Part shown: positions 1 to 5,065 of the stretch, piece after piece | Layout: each line of letters opens with the position of its first letter | How positions within the stretch are numbered: the first letter of the stretch is position 1 | Virus record (IMG/VR): IMGVR_UViG_3300044996_000223 | Location: 1-43,236 of that record | Length of the DNA stretch: 43,236 nt | Strand: one strand, 5' to 3' | Origin: a virus | Position numbers and translations under genes: made by a program | Notes under the pieces: generated by a model | Database searches by the model: none | The model's input: the letters and a program-made list of their open reading frames with translations, nothing else | Told to the model about the DNA's origin: nothing

Positions 1-253
1 TGCGCTCGAATATCTGGAAGCGCACGGCAGCGAATACGACCTGATACACGCCAGCCCGCCGTGTCAGGGCTACAGCAACCTCACACCAAGAAGCCACCGC
101 GACAAACACGCTCGAATGATACCAGCTGTGCGCGAACTACTGCAACGCCTCGGCAAGCCCTATGTGATCGAAAATGTCGCGGGGGCGCGGCACGAACTCA
201 GAAACCCGGTGATGCTGTGTGGAACGATGTTCGGGCTACGCACGCAGAGACAC
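1..253. repeat. left copy of 253-bp end overlap
   Basis: These bases recur at 42984-43236 with one difference (t127 versus g43110). Both versions encode alanine in the methyltransferase reading frame. The repeat lies inside a gene and stays in frame across the join. A circular or circularly permuted genome therefore explains it better than a functional terminal repeat. Confidence 0.95.
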
Positions 254-526
254 CGCTACTTCGAGACCAACTTCCAAGTGACCGCGCCGCGCCCATGTGA
301 CCACTCGACACTACCGCTACTGGTGACGACCGCCAGCAAATCGAGCCGCGCAAAACGGCACGCGCTCGGCATGAAACCGAAGTCCGTAAAAAACGCACCG
401 CTCGCATACGGCATCGGCTGGATGTCATGCGACGGGCTGAAAGAGGCGATACCGCCCGCCTACACTCAGCACATCGGAACTTGTGCGGCCAACGCTGCGG
501 CTTACCGACAGCCGCCTGAGAAATGA
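2..526 (+). CDS. DNA (cytosine-5) methyltransferase, C-terminal part
   Basis: This is the continuation of the gene that starts at 42778; across the circular join the protein is 243 aa. Visible motifs are the PPCQG catalytic loop with its nucleophilic cysteine, the ENV triad (motif VI), a QRHRYF motif (motif VIII), and a C-terminal IPPAYTQHIG segment typical of short phage-type enzymes. It would transfer a methyl group from S-adenosylmethionine to cytosine C5 and could protect phage DNA from restriction. No specificity subunit or partner nuclease is seen. The stop lies inside the loop of the attC-like site at 487-615, one base before the next start codon. The catalytic motifs look intact; target specificity cannot be read. 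Confidence 0.9.
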   Translation, partial: ALEYLEAHGSEYDLIHASPPCQGYSNLTPRSHRDKHARMIPAVRELLQRLGKPYVIENVAGARHELRNPVMLCGTMFGLRTQRHRYFETNFQVTAPRPCDHSTLPLLVTTASKSSRAKRHALGMKPKSVKNAPLAYGIGWMSCDGLKEAIPPAYTQHIGTCAANAAAYRQPPEK

Positions 527-615
527 CATGGCTACGCCACTGACAATCGAACCACAAGAAGCCACCACCGGAGCCGGTGAGCGGGCGGCTGTTGGTGTGC
601 AGCCGCTTGTTATCC
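487..615 (-). other. attC-like recombination site B
   Basis: The left core GGCCAAC (487-493) is followed by arm 497-516, a loop, arm 584-606 and the right core GTTATCC (609-615). The arms pair over about 20 bp, with extra bases only in the right arm. The left core is the exact complement of the right core of site A (GTTGGCC, 42853). The right core is the exact complement of the left core of site C (GGATAAC, 1106). The loop carries the stop of the upstream gene and the ATG at 528 of the next one. Confidence 0.87.
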
Positions 616-1214
616 ATCGGGTGTTCGCTCGCGCCTCACAGTGGACGTTCGAGATAAAGCCAGTGCGCGAACTACTGCAACGCTACGTCGGGGACGGGCG
701 TGGCTGGGCTGACCCGTATGCGGGAAAGAGCCGCCTTGCGGAATGGACGAACGACCTCAACCCAAACCAACAAACAACCCATCACCTCGAAGCTGCCGAC
801 TTCGCTGACGAACTGCCGGCAAATCTCAACGGCGTGCTATATGACCCGCCGTACTCATACCGACAGATTACTGAACACTACCGCGAATACGGAAGGACGG
901 CCACGGCGAAGGACACAAGCTACAACTTCTACCGCCGCGCCCAAATAAAACTCGCTCCCAAAATACGGACAGGCGGCATCGTCATCAGCTTCGGATGGAA
1001 CAGCAACGGGTTTGGGGTAGGGCTGGGCTTCGTGAAGCGCGAAATACTCCTCATCGCGCACGGACTACATCACAACGATACCATCTGCACTGTGGAGGAG
1101 AAGATGGATAACCGTGAAAGCTCACCTACGGGTGGGCGGAAAGGAACAGAATGGCAGAGAATAATCCCGCTGGCGTCCCTGACACCGGCAACATCACAAC
1201 CACCGGCGAGCTAG
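528..1214 (+). CDS. DPPY-type DNA methyltransferase
   Basis: The protein is 228 aa. It carries a DPPYSYRQ motif (the D/N-P-P-Y catalytic motif of N6-adenine or N4-cytosine amino-methyltransferases), an upstream DPYAGKSRLAEWTNDLNP segment and a downstream GGIVISFGWNSNG segment. These match a widespread family of small phage and mobile-element adenine-specific methyltransferases. Family homology begins about 35 residues in, near an in-frame GTG at 621. The first 27 codons are encoded by attC site B and are not part of the usual enzyme. The start at 528 is one base after the upstream stop and has only a weak ribosome site, so GTG 621 is an alternative. The 3' end runs into site C. Its likely role is anti-restriction; the exact base modified is uncertain. 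Confidence 0.85.
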   Translation: MATPLTIEPQEATTGAGERAAVGVQPLVIHRVFARASQWTFEIKPVRELLQRYVGDGRGWADPYAGKSRLAEWTNDLNPNQQTTHHLEAADFADELPANLNGVLYDPPYSYRQITEHYREYGRTATAKDTSYNFYRRAQIKLAPKIRTGGIVISFGWNSNGFGVGLGFVKREILLIAHGLHHNDTICTVEEKMDNRESSPTGGRKGTEWQRIIPLASLTPATSQPPAS

Positions 1215-1245
1215 CCCACCCGTTAGGTGCAGCGCCTTGTTCGGC
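1106..1245 (-). other. attC-like recombination site C
   Basis: Left core GGATAAC (1106-1112), arm 1120-1137, loop, arm 1214-1233, right core GTTCGGC (1239-1245). The left arm pairs completely with the right arm except for two extra right-arm bases (C and T on the + strand) separated by 6 bp. The unpaired spacers between core and arm are 7 and 5 nt. The loop carries a strong ribosome site and the ATG at 1151. The right core is the exact complement of the left core of site D. Confidence 0.9.
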
Positions 1246-1555
1246 ATTCGAGATGGTGGATGCAACTGACGATGAACAATACTTCCCCCTCGGCGTGTGG
1301 CTGACGCTCGAAGCTGCCATCGCCGCACTGGATGAATGCAAAGACCCGGACGATCTTGGCTCGGATGGGTGTCACGATGACTATGCAAAAGTGGAAATCC
1401 GGCAACGCGCCATCGGCTGGTCCGCCCATGGCAAGAAAGTCTACCAGCGCGAGTGGGCACAAAAGTATGACGAGGCCAAGGACGAATACGAGTGGCGTGT
1501 AATGCCGAACGCTCCGCTTGAGCTACAGGCTCAGCGGAAGAAAGGCAACGAATGA
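1151..1555 (+). CDS. cassette-encoded hypothetical protein, 134 aa
   Basis: I do not recognise this protein. It is acidic, with no membrane segment and no obvious motif. The start is preceded by GGAAAGGAACAG, a good ribosome site located in the attC loop. The first 30 codons are attC sequence. An internal ATG at 1253, just after the recombination core, could be the ancestral start but has a poor ribosome site. The gene overlaps the end of the upstream methyltransferase by 64 nt and the start of the next ORF by ATGA. Its function is unknown; being in the same cassette string as two methyltransferases is the only context. Confidence 0.65.
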   Translation: MAENNPAGVPDTGNITTTGELAHPLGAAPCSAFEMVDATDDEQYFPLGVWLTLEAAIAALDECKDPDDLGSDGCHDDYAKVEIRQRAIGWSAHGKKVYQREWAQKYDEAKDEYEWRVMPNAPLELQAQRKKGNE

Positions 1556-1606
1556 ACCAACCAACGTCACCCGCTGAGACTGTTAGCTCCGAGCGGTTTG
1601 TTCGGC
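1504..1606 (-). other. attC-like recombination site D
   Basis: Left core GCCGAAC (1504-1510), arm 1514-1537, loop, arm 1571-1596, right core GTTCGGC (1600-1606). The arms form a stem of about 24 bp with a T-G wobble next to the outer extra base and an extra T six pairs further in. The two cores of this site are complementary to each other and to those of both neighbours (C right, D2 left). The loop holds the ATGA overlap where one ORF stops and the next starts (1552). Confidence 0.9.
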
Positions 1607-1842
1607 GCTTCGTGTGTCGCGGATACCTGTGCATCTCCGCGCAAGGTGCATTCGAGGAGTACGGCGGGCCTCACAAACACGATGAGCACTGCAAAGTTGT
1701 CGAAGTCCAAGTACGAGAGTGCGACATCGAACCTGCGCCGAACGCCGAGATATGCCACGCCGACCCGACCAGCGGCGTGACCATGAAGAAAACCGCCAAC
1801 GGGTCGGCGTTGGCATCAGCGGATGGTTCGACCTCCGCGTGA
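1552..1842 (+). CDS. cassette-encoded hypothetical protein, 96 aa
   Basis: The family is unknown. Residues about 42-70 carry His and Cys (HKHDEHCK ... CDIE ... EICH) that could bind metal, but I cannot assign a fold. The ATG overlaps the upstream stop as ATGA within the loop of attC site D, with AAGAAAGG upstream. The last 33 codons run through attC site D2 and stop ten bases past its right core, so the C-terminal tail is recombination-site sequence rather than conserved protein. Confidence 0.55.
   Translation: MNQPTSPAETVSSERFVRRFVCRGYLCISAQGAFEEYGGPHKHDEHCKVVEVQVRECDIEPAPNAEICHADPTSGVTMKKTANGSALASADGSTSA
1737..1832 (-). other. attC-like recombination site D2
   Basis: Left core GCCGAAC (1737-1743), arm 1749-1767, arm 1800-1820, right core GTTCGAC (1826-1832). 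The arms pair throughout except for the same two extra right-arm bases at 6-bp spacing seen in the other sites, with 5-nt spacers on both sides. The left core is the exact complement of the right core of D. The right core is the exact complement of the left core of E. This site was found by predicting its core from its neighbours, which is independent support for the chain. Confidence 0.88.
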
Positions 1843-1850
1843 AAGGACAG

Positions 1851-2030
1851 ATGGACGACCACAGCAAGTTCCGGCTCGGTGTATTCGGGCTGGTGGCACT
1901 CACAATCTGCACGCTCATCATCTCGGTGAGTACGTGCGTTTACAAAATCAACAAGATTGCTTTCGAGAACGGATACGAAGCCGCCCAACAGCAAGGCAGT
2001 CACCAAACCTACTGGAAGAAATGCCGGTGA
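1851..2030 (+). CDS. small single-pass membrane protein, 59 aa
   Basis: The start follows GAAAGGACAG, a good ribosome site. Unlike the other cassette ORFs it begins after the recombination core rather than inside the attC loop. Residues about 9-29 form one hydrophobic segment (LGVFGLVALTICTLIISVST), followed by a short charged tail, so it is probably anchored in the inner membrane with the C-terminus in either compartment. I do not recognise a family. It is the sole ORF of its cassette, between sites D2 and E. Confidence 0.6.
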   Translation: MDDHSKFRLGVFGLVALTICTLIISVSTCVYKINKIAFENGYEAAQQQGSHQTYWKKCR

Positions 2031-2031
2031 G

Positions 2032-2095
2032 GTCGAACGCGGAGGTCAGCGATGGCGAGCGTTAGCGAGACATTCGCTGCACCGAATGGTTGTGC
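2032..2095 (-). other. attC-like recombination site E
   Basis: A short site: left core GTCGAAC (2032-2038), spacer of 5 nt, arm from 2044, arm 2071-2083, spacer of 5 nt, right core GTTGTGC (2089-2095). The outer arm GGT-CAGCGA pairs with its partner with the same C and T extra bases in the right arm. The ribosome site GGAGG and the ATG at 2052 lie within the left arm. The left core is an exact complement of the right core of D2. The right core has no matching partner downstream. Confidence 0.8.
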
Positions 2096-2645
2096 CTCTG
2101 TGCTCAGCCTCGGTGCAGGCGTACAAAGTAGCACGATGGCACTAATGGCGGCACACGGCGAGATAACGCCCATGCCACTGGCGGCAATCTTCGCGGATAC
2201 GCAGGCCGAACCAAAGGCCGTGTACGAGTGGCTAGACTGGCTCGAAAGGCAACTGCCGTATCCGGTAGTGCGCGTGACTCGCGGCTCGCTGAAAGACGCC
2301 ATGCTGAAAGTGCGGCTCTCGAAGAAAAGCGGACTGACCTACGAGAAGCACAGCATCCCCGCATACATCGCGCATCCAACACGCGGCGACGGCATCCTAG
2401 GGCGGCATTGCACGATAGATTACAAGATCACGCCGATAACGCGCTGGCTGCGGAAATACCGCAAGCAGGGCGTATCCCAGTGGATCGGGATAAGCCTCGA
2501 CGAATGCGACAGGATGAAGGCTAACCGGGAGACGTGGATAAAGAACCGATGGCCTCTCATCGAAAAAAACATGACACGGCAAGACTGCCTCGACTGGATG
2601 AAGGCGCACGTTCGGCGTGTGGCAAGGAACGGTGACAATCCGTGA
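2052..2645 (+). CDS. PP-loop / PAPS-reductase-like protein, 3'-truncated
   Basis: The protein is 197 aa and opens with VLSLGAGVQSSTMALMA, the PP-loop of the adenine-nucleotide alpha-hydrolase fold found in phage PAPS-reductase-family proteins. ISLDECDRMK and RWPLIEKNMTRQDCLDWM are further family landmarks. Relatives continue from the last of these into a proline-rich segment with a Cys-x2-Cys pair. Here homology ends after MKAH (residue 186) and an unrelated 11-residue tail follows. The break coincides with a GTTCGGC core at 2610. Members are predicted to activate or transfer sulfur using ATP, and their phage role is not settled. Start 2052 has GGAGG upstream inside attC site E; an in-frame GTG at the PP-loop is an alternative. 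It is probably inactive or altered. Confidence 0.75.
   Translation: MASVSETFAAPNGCASVLSLGAGVQSSTMALMAAHGEITPMPLAAIFADTQAEPKAVYEWLDWLERQLPYPVVRVTRGSLKDAMLKVRLSKKSGLTYEKHSIPAYIAHPTRGDGILGRHCTIDYKITPITRWLRKYRKQGVSQWIGISLDECDRMKANRETWIKNRWPLIEKNMTRQDCLDWMKAHVRRVARNGDNP
2610..2616. other. isolated attC core GTTCGGC at gene truncation point
   Basis: The heptamer is identical to the right cores of sites C and D and lies in frame at codon 187 of the PP-loop gene, exactly where family similarity stops. No folded arms flank it. It may be the scar of a cassette deletion or of recombination at a secondary site. A 7-mer alone could be chance; its position is what makes it notable. Confidence 0.5.
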
Positions 2646-2649
2646 AAGC

Positions 2650-2777
2650 CGCTAACGTCCGGGATGAGCGACATGGGCACTGAACCTGAGCAAGACCGTC
2701 ACACAGACGGTCAGAACCGGGGTGGACATGACCTGCCCGGAGAGAGTGCCCATGTTCGCTCCGTCCCGTGGTTCTGC
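2650..2777 (-). other. attC-like recombination site F
   Basis: Left core CGCTAAC (2650-2656), arm 2660-2680, arm 2746-2768, right core GTTCTGC (2771-2777). The arms pair over 21 bp with a T-G wobble and two extra right-arm bases at 6-bp spacing, as in the other sites. The loop contains a second perfect hairpin, GACCGTC (2694-2700) with GACGGTC (2706-2712). The right core matches the attI-like core at 3000 exactly. The left core does not match site E. Confidence 0.83.
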
Positions 2778-2906
2778 GCCGACTGCGGCTCACGCACCAT
2801 AGGACGGCACGGCATGGGATGCCGGACACTCCACGGAATAGAAAGGACGCTCAACAAGGCGTATCTCGAACGAGAGAACAGGAGGCGGAATGAATCACCG
2901 ATGTAA
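2664..2906 (+). CDS. cassette-encoded small Cys-containing protein, 80 aa
   Basis: I do not recognise this protein. Residues 1-36 are encoded by attC site F. The body begins with WFCADCGSRTIGRHGMGC, a CxxC followed by a further Cys that suggests a small zinc-binding knuckle. The C-terminus is basic and charged. The start at 2664 lies in the left arm of the site with no good ribosome sequence, so expression level is doubtful. It overlaps the next ORF by 17 nt. Confidence 0.5.
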   Translation: MSDMGTEPEQDRHTDGQNRGGHDLPGESAHVRSVPWFCADCGSRTIGRHGMGCRTLHGIERTLNKAYLERENRRRNESPM

Positions 2907-3012
2907 CTGGTACTGCTGGCTACGATGCCTGATAGGGCGTAACTCTTACATACGCGCTGGCGGAACTCGCTGGTGCGAGTGCTGCGAGAACCGTAAAGCG
3001 CAGAACCACTGA
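2890..3012 (+). CDS. Cys-rich micro-protein, 40 aa
   Basis: This short ORF has the best ribosome site of the region (AGGAGGCGG directly before the ATG). It encodes six cysteines in 40 residues, including a CNWYC pair and a CECC cluster, with several Trp and Arg. The spacing suggests a small zinc-ribbon-like or disulfide-rich peptide. Its stop is within the attI-like region. The family is unknown; the coding call rests on the ribosome site and composition. Confidence 0.5.
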   Translation: MNHRCNWYCWLRCLIGRNSYIRAGGTRWCECCENRKAQNH

Positions 3013-3033
3013 TTAGGCAAACAACGGTTAGCA
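3000..3033 (-). other. attI-like junction
   Basis: GCAGAAC (3000-3006) complements the right core of site F exactly and closes the last cassette. A second core, GTTAGCA, lies at 3027-3033. No hairpin arms connect them, which separates this from attC and resembles an attI simple site. It sits just upstream of the integron-integrase start codon, the canonical position. The assignment is by position and core sequence only. Confidence 0.5.
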
Positions 3034-3037
3034 TATT

Positions 3038-3172
3038 ATGAAACGAGAACAAGCCATTCAGAAACTACGGGACGTGATAAGGCGCAAGCACTTCTCATTA
3101 TCCACCGAGGAATCTTACGATTACCCAACAGCAACCGTCGGCAACCTCAACCCAACATCCTTGACCTCGTGA
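3038..3172 (+). pseudogene. intI: 5' fragment of an integron integrase gene
   Basis: The ATG at 3038 opens a 44-codon frame. Its first about 28 residues (LRDVIRRKHFSLSTEESY in the middle) match the N-terminal core-binding helix of integron integrases (pattern LRxxIRxxHxSLxTExxY). From about codon 28 the frame runs into the 3' end of the phage integrase gene, read from the other strand, and stops. The fusion point (about 3118-3121) coincides with the phage integrase stop codon. The tail is therefore not integrase and the fragment cannot be active. Its place next to the attI-like site, pointing away from the attC array as judged from attC polarity, is the normal integron layout. Confidence 0.65.
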
Positions 3173-4263
3173 TCCCACACCTTCGCATACTTGGCGGTTG
3201 TACTCAGTTGACCGTGACCCATCGCGCGCTGCACAATCGGCATCGGTGTATTTTGCTTGAAAAGCTCGTGGCAGTAGGTATGCCGGAAACGGTGAAACAA
3301 CTGCTCGCCTCGACCGCATGGCGCGCTCCCCAGCGTCTTGCGAATCCACGCGCACAAGTATTGACTCAACAATCCCGGCGTCAGCGCCCACTCGGCGCCG
3401 AAGTAGAAATCACTACCCACAGACGGAGCGCAATCCCTCAACGCTTCGAGCGCGTCCGCGTGCAACGTGAATTCAATGCTGTTGTTCGGATTGTCGTAAC
3501 TCCATTCTCCGCCAGCCTTCTTCCACACCTTGAACGATCCCGCGATCAAATCCACGTCTTGCGTTCGCAACCGCGCCACACTGCTCGTCCGAAGACCGTG
3601 GTAATATCCCAACGCCACTATCGCGCGCAACTGCTTGTCCGCGCGCGCCGACGCAAACAACTTCTCAAGTTCTACAACACTGTAATACGATGGCAATTTC
3701 TCGGCTGGCTTCGGGCGCTTAATCCCCTCCGCAACCGTGATGTCGTAAGGCAGGAAGAAATGCTTGCCCTCGCTCTGCCGCTCCTGCGACGCCCACCGAC
3801 ACAATGTTCGCAACACCTGAAACTCATTCAATATGGTTTTCTCCTTCGCCCCGCTGTCGCGCCGATGCTTCAAATACGCCTCCACGTCAACCGACTTCAA
3901 ATCACGGAAACACTTGGCTCGCGCTGGAAAAAATTCCTTGAAATGCCGGTAGATTGCGTGATACCTCATCCGTGTCAACGTGGAAACCTTGTTCAACAAA
4001 CCGATAGTGTCGAAAGCCGTGTTGCCGTCGAAGTATCCGGACAACACCGTGTCAACGCTTGCTGTTTCTGGATTGCGCTCCGTCGTAAGTTTGTCAACAA
4101 GCACGCGCTTCATCCGACGCGCCTCGATCTTCGCCGCCTCAAAACTATTTCCATCCCCGACGACCTTGCGCCGACGCTTCGAGTTTTCATCCAGGAAGTC
4201 AATACACCACCTCCCGAATTGGTTTTGCATCACCCTCACAGTCCTGCGTATTCCGTTGCTCAT
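3121..4263 (-). CDS. int: phage tyrosine integrase
   Basis: A 380-aa tyrosine recombinase. Catalytic residues are visible: Arg225 (GLRTSS), Lys in VWKK near 248, His324 and Arg327 in HRFRH, His350 (MGHG) and the nucleophile Tyr359 (TTAKYAKV). The N-terminal 60 residues resemble an arm-binding domain and residues about 75-180 a SAM-like core-binding domain. It lacks the extra insertion that marks integron integrases, so it is a phage-type enzyme that would integrate and excise the prophage. AAAGG precedes the ATG. Iterated TCACA motifs lie just upstream. Its stop abuts the integron-integrase fragment. A possible excisionase partner is at 40611. Confidence 0.93.
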   Translation of the reverse strand: MSNGIRRTVRVMQNQFGRWCIDFLDENSKRRRKVVGDGNSFEAAKIEARRMKRVLVDKLTTERNPETASVDTVLSGYFDGNTAFDTIGLLNKVSTLTRMRYHAIYRHFKEFFPARAKCFRDLKSVDVEAYLKHRRDSGAKEKTILNEFQVLRTLCRWASQERQSEGKHFFLPYDITVAEGIKRPKPAEKLPSYYSVVELEKLFASARADKQLRAIVALGYYHGLRTSSVARLRTQDVDLIAGSFKVWKKAGGEWSYDNPNNSIEFTLHADALEALRDCAPSVGSDFYFGAEWALTPGLLSQYLCAWIRKTLGSAPCGRGEQLFHRFRHTYCHELFKQNTPMPIVQRAMGHGQLSTTAKYAKVWDHEVKDVGLRLPTVAVG

Positions 4264-4296
4264 GTCTCGTGCCTTTCGTGGTTGGCGTTGCGACCG

Positions 4297-4366
4297 TCAC
4301 ACGTCAATCACACATTACTGTCACATGTTCAGTCACAACGCTGCACAATTTACCACAACATCACAT
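4297..4366. promoter_or_regulatory. iterated TCACA motifs, possible integrase arm sites
   Basis: TCACAC, TCACAC, TCACAT, TCACAA and TCACAT begin at 4297, 4308, 4321, 4333 and 4361. The first four are 11-13 bp apart, about one helical turn. They lie 34-104 bp upstream of the integrase start. Regular spacing next to int is typical of arm-type integrase sites or a small regulator's operators; which of these is not decidable here. Confidence 0.5.
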
Positions 4367-4419
4367 TACGTCAACTCTATTTTCTGCTCACGTTTGACAG
4401 GTTCAACGCCTGCAAGGTT

Positions 4420-4433
4420 GGGGGTGTAGCTCA
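4420..4433 (+). other. 14-bp tRNA 5'-end-like sequence, candidate attP core
   Basis: GGGGGTGTAGCTCA equals the usual 5' acceptor and D-stem start of many bacterial tRNA-Ala/Ile genes, but no tRNA follows. Phages often carry a piece of their tRNA target beside int, although more often the 3' end. The match is short and could be chance. Confidence 0.35.
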
Positions 4434-4481
4434 TTTTTTAGACTCATCTTCACAACTCTTTCACCACTTCACCGCGCTGTT

Positions 4482-4509
4482 GCCGCTGCTTTCTGTAGCG
4501 GCTTTTTTT
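4482..4509 (+). terminator. rho-independent terminator in leader
   Basis: Stem GCCGCT (4482-4487) pairs with AGCGGC (4497-4502) across a 9-nt loop and is followed by seven T residues. It points rightward and lies 26 nt before the first ATG of the early operon. It therefore sits in the leader of the genes it precedes unless their promoter overlaps it. Confidence 0.8.
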
Positions 4510-4534
4510 GTGCCAACCCAAAGGAGCCTATCTC

Positions 4535-4807
4535 ATGGAATCGCCTAGCCGAATCGTTGATGTCTTCCCGTCTGTTGAAGACCTTAAAATTGATCCCGCG
4601 CATCTTCGCGTGTGGCGGATCGCGTACAAATTCAAGACCGAACTACACGGCTGGCAGGACGGCCAACCGTTTGTTCTTACCAGACCAGCCAACAAACCAG
4701 TTGAAGGCATCGCCGTCGTCATGGCCGCTGCCGCGCACAAAAACTGCATCGGCATCGAACTCACATCTTGCCGCCTGCATTCACCCCTAACCTCGGAGCC
4801 ATCCTAA
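4535..4807 (+). CDS. hypothetical protein, first gene of left early operon
   Basis: A 90-aa soluble protein with no recognised motif. The start is chosen because AAAGGAG lies 8 nt upstream; a longer frame from 4508 would begin inside the terminator T-run. It ends directly before the ATG of the KTSC gene, so the two are translationally linked. Function unknown. Confidence 0.7.
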   Translation: MESPSRIVDVFPSVEDLKIDPAHLRVWRIAYKFKTELHGWQDGQPFVLTRPANKPVEGIAVVMAAAAHKNCIGIELTSCRLHSPLTSEPS

Positions 4808-5065
4808 ATGAAAATCCTCACAAGCGAGCCGATAGCAAGTAGCGACATCACATCGGTAGCATACGACAGCAAGCACGGTGTTCTGCAACTCGAATTCCGC
4901 GCCACGGGTTTCTACCACTACTACGGTGTTCCAACGACGATTTACAAAGGAATCAAAACATCACCGCACCACTGTAAGTTTTTTCTGAAACACATCAAAG
5001 GGAAATTCTCCTACGAAAAACTCAAGCCATCAGAACCGCCAACCGCGAAAGTACAATCACAATGA
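4808..5065 (+). CDS. KTSC domain protein
   Basis: An 85-aa protein. The pattern of a short strand with SSDI-like residues, YDSKHGVLQLEF, then FYHYYGVP and a following helix is the KTSC domain, a small fold common in phages and bacteria and sometimes fused to nucleic-acid enzymes. Here it stands alone. The family's biochemical role is not established; nucleic-acid association is suspected. The start follows the upstream TAA directly and the end overlaps the next gene by ATGA. Confidence 0.75.
   Translation: MKILTSEPIASSDITSVAYDSKHGVLQLEFRATGFYHYYGVPTTIYKGIKTSPHHCKFFLKHIKGKFSYEKLKPSEPPTAKVQSQ

Larger units (their letters stand above)
1..3037 (+). mobile_element. integron-type cassette array, part after the circular join
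   Basis: This stretch holds six attC-like sites (487, 1106, 1504, 1737, 2032 and 2650) and ends at an attI-like core at 3000-3033. The ORFs between them all read on the + strand. The rest of the array is at 40867-43236. Exact complementarity between neighbouring 7-base cores is seen directly and matches the known rule for integron gene cassettes. The origin, capture of a host integron segment by a phage, is inference. Confidence 0.82.
4264..4534. promoter_or_regulatory. divergent intergenic region between integrase and early operon
   Basis: 271 bases without a gene. It holds five TCACA repeats, a tRNA-like 14-mer and a rho-independent terminator, listed separately. TTGACA occurs at 4394 but no convincing -10 box follows at the right distance, so I do not place a promoter. 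No repressor gene adjoins it. Confidence 0.6.

Noticed and set aside
497-516. GC-rich hairpin after the methyltransferase as a terminator
   Set aside because: No T-run; it is the left arm of attC-like site B, which pairs with 584-606.
3121-4263. Phage integrase as the integron integrase serving the array
   Set aside because: It lacks the integron-specific insertion and its N-terminus is of the phage arm-binding type; the true IntI-like sequence is the separate fragment at 3038.
4420-4433. A tRNA gene upstream of the integrase
   Set aside because: Only the first 14 bases match; no anticodon or T-arm follows.
3169-4548. 459-aa + strand ORF opposite the integrase
   Set aside because: It is the antisense shadow of a clear tyrosine recombinase; composition is Arg/His/Leu-rich and without motif.
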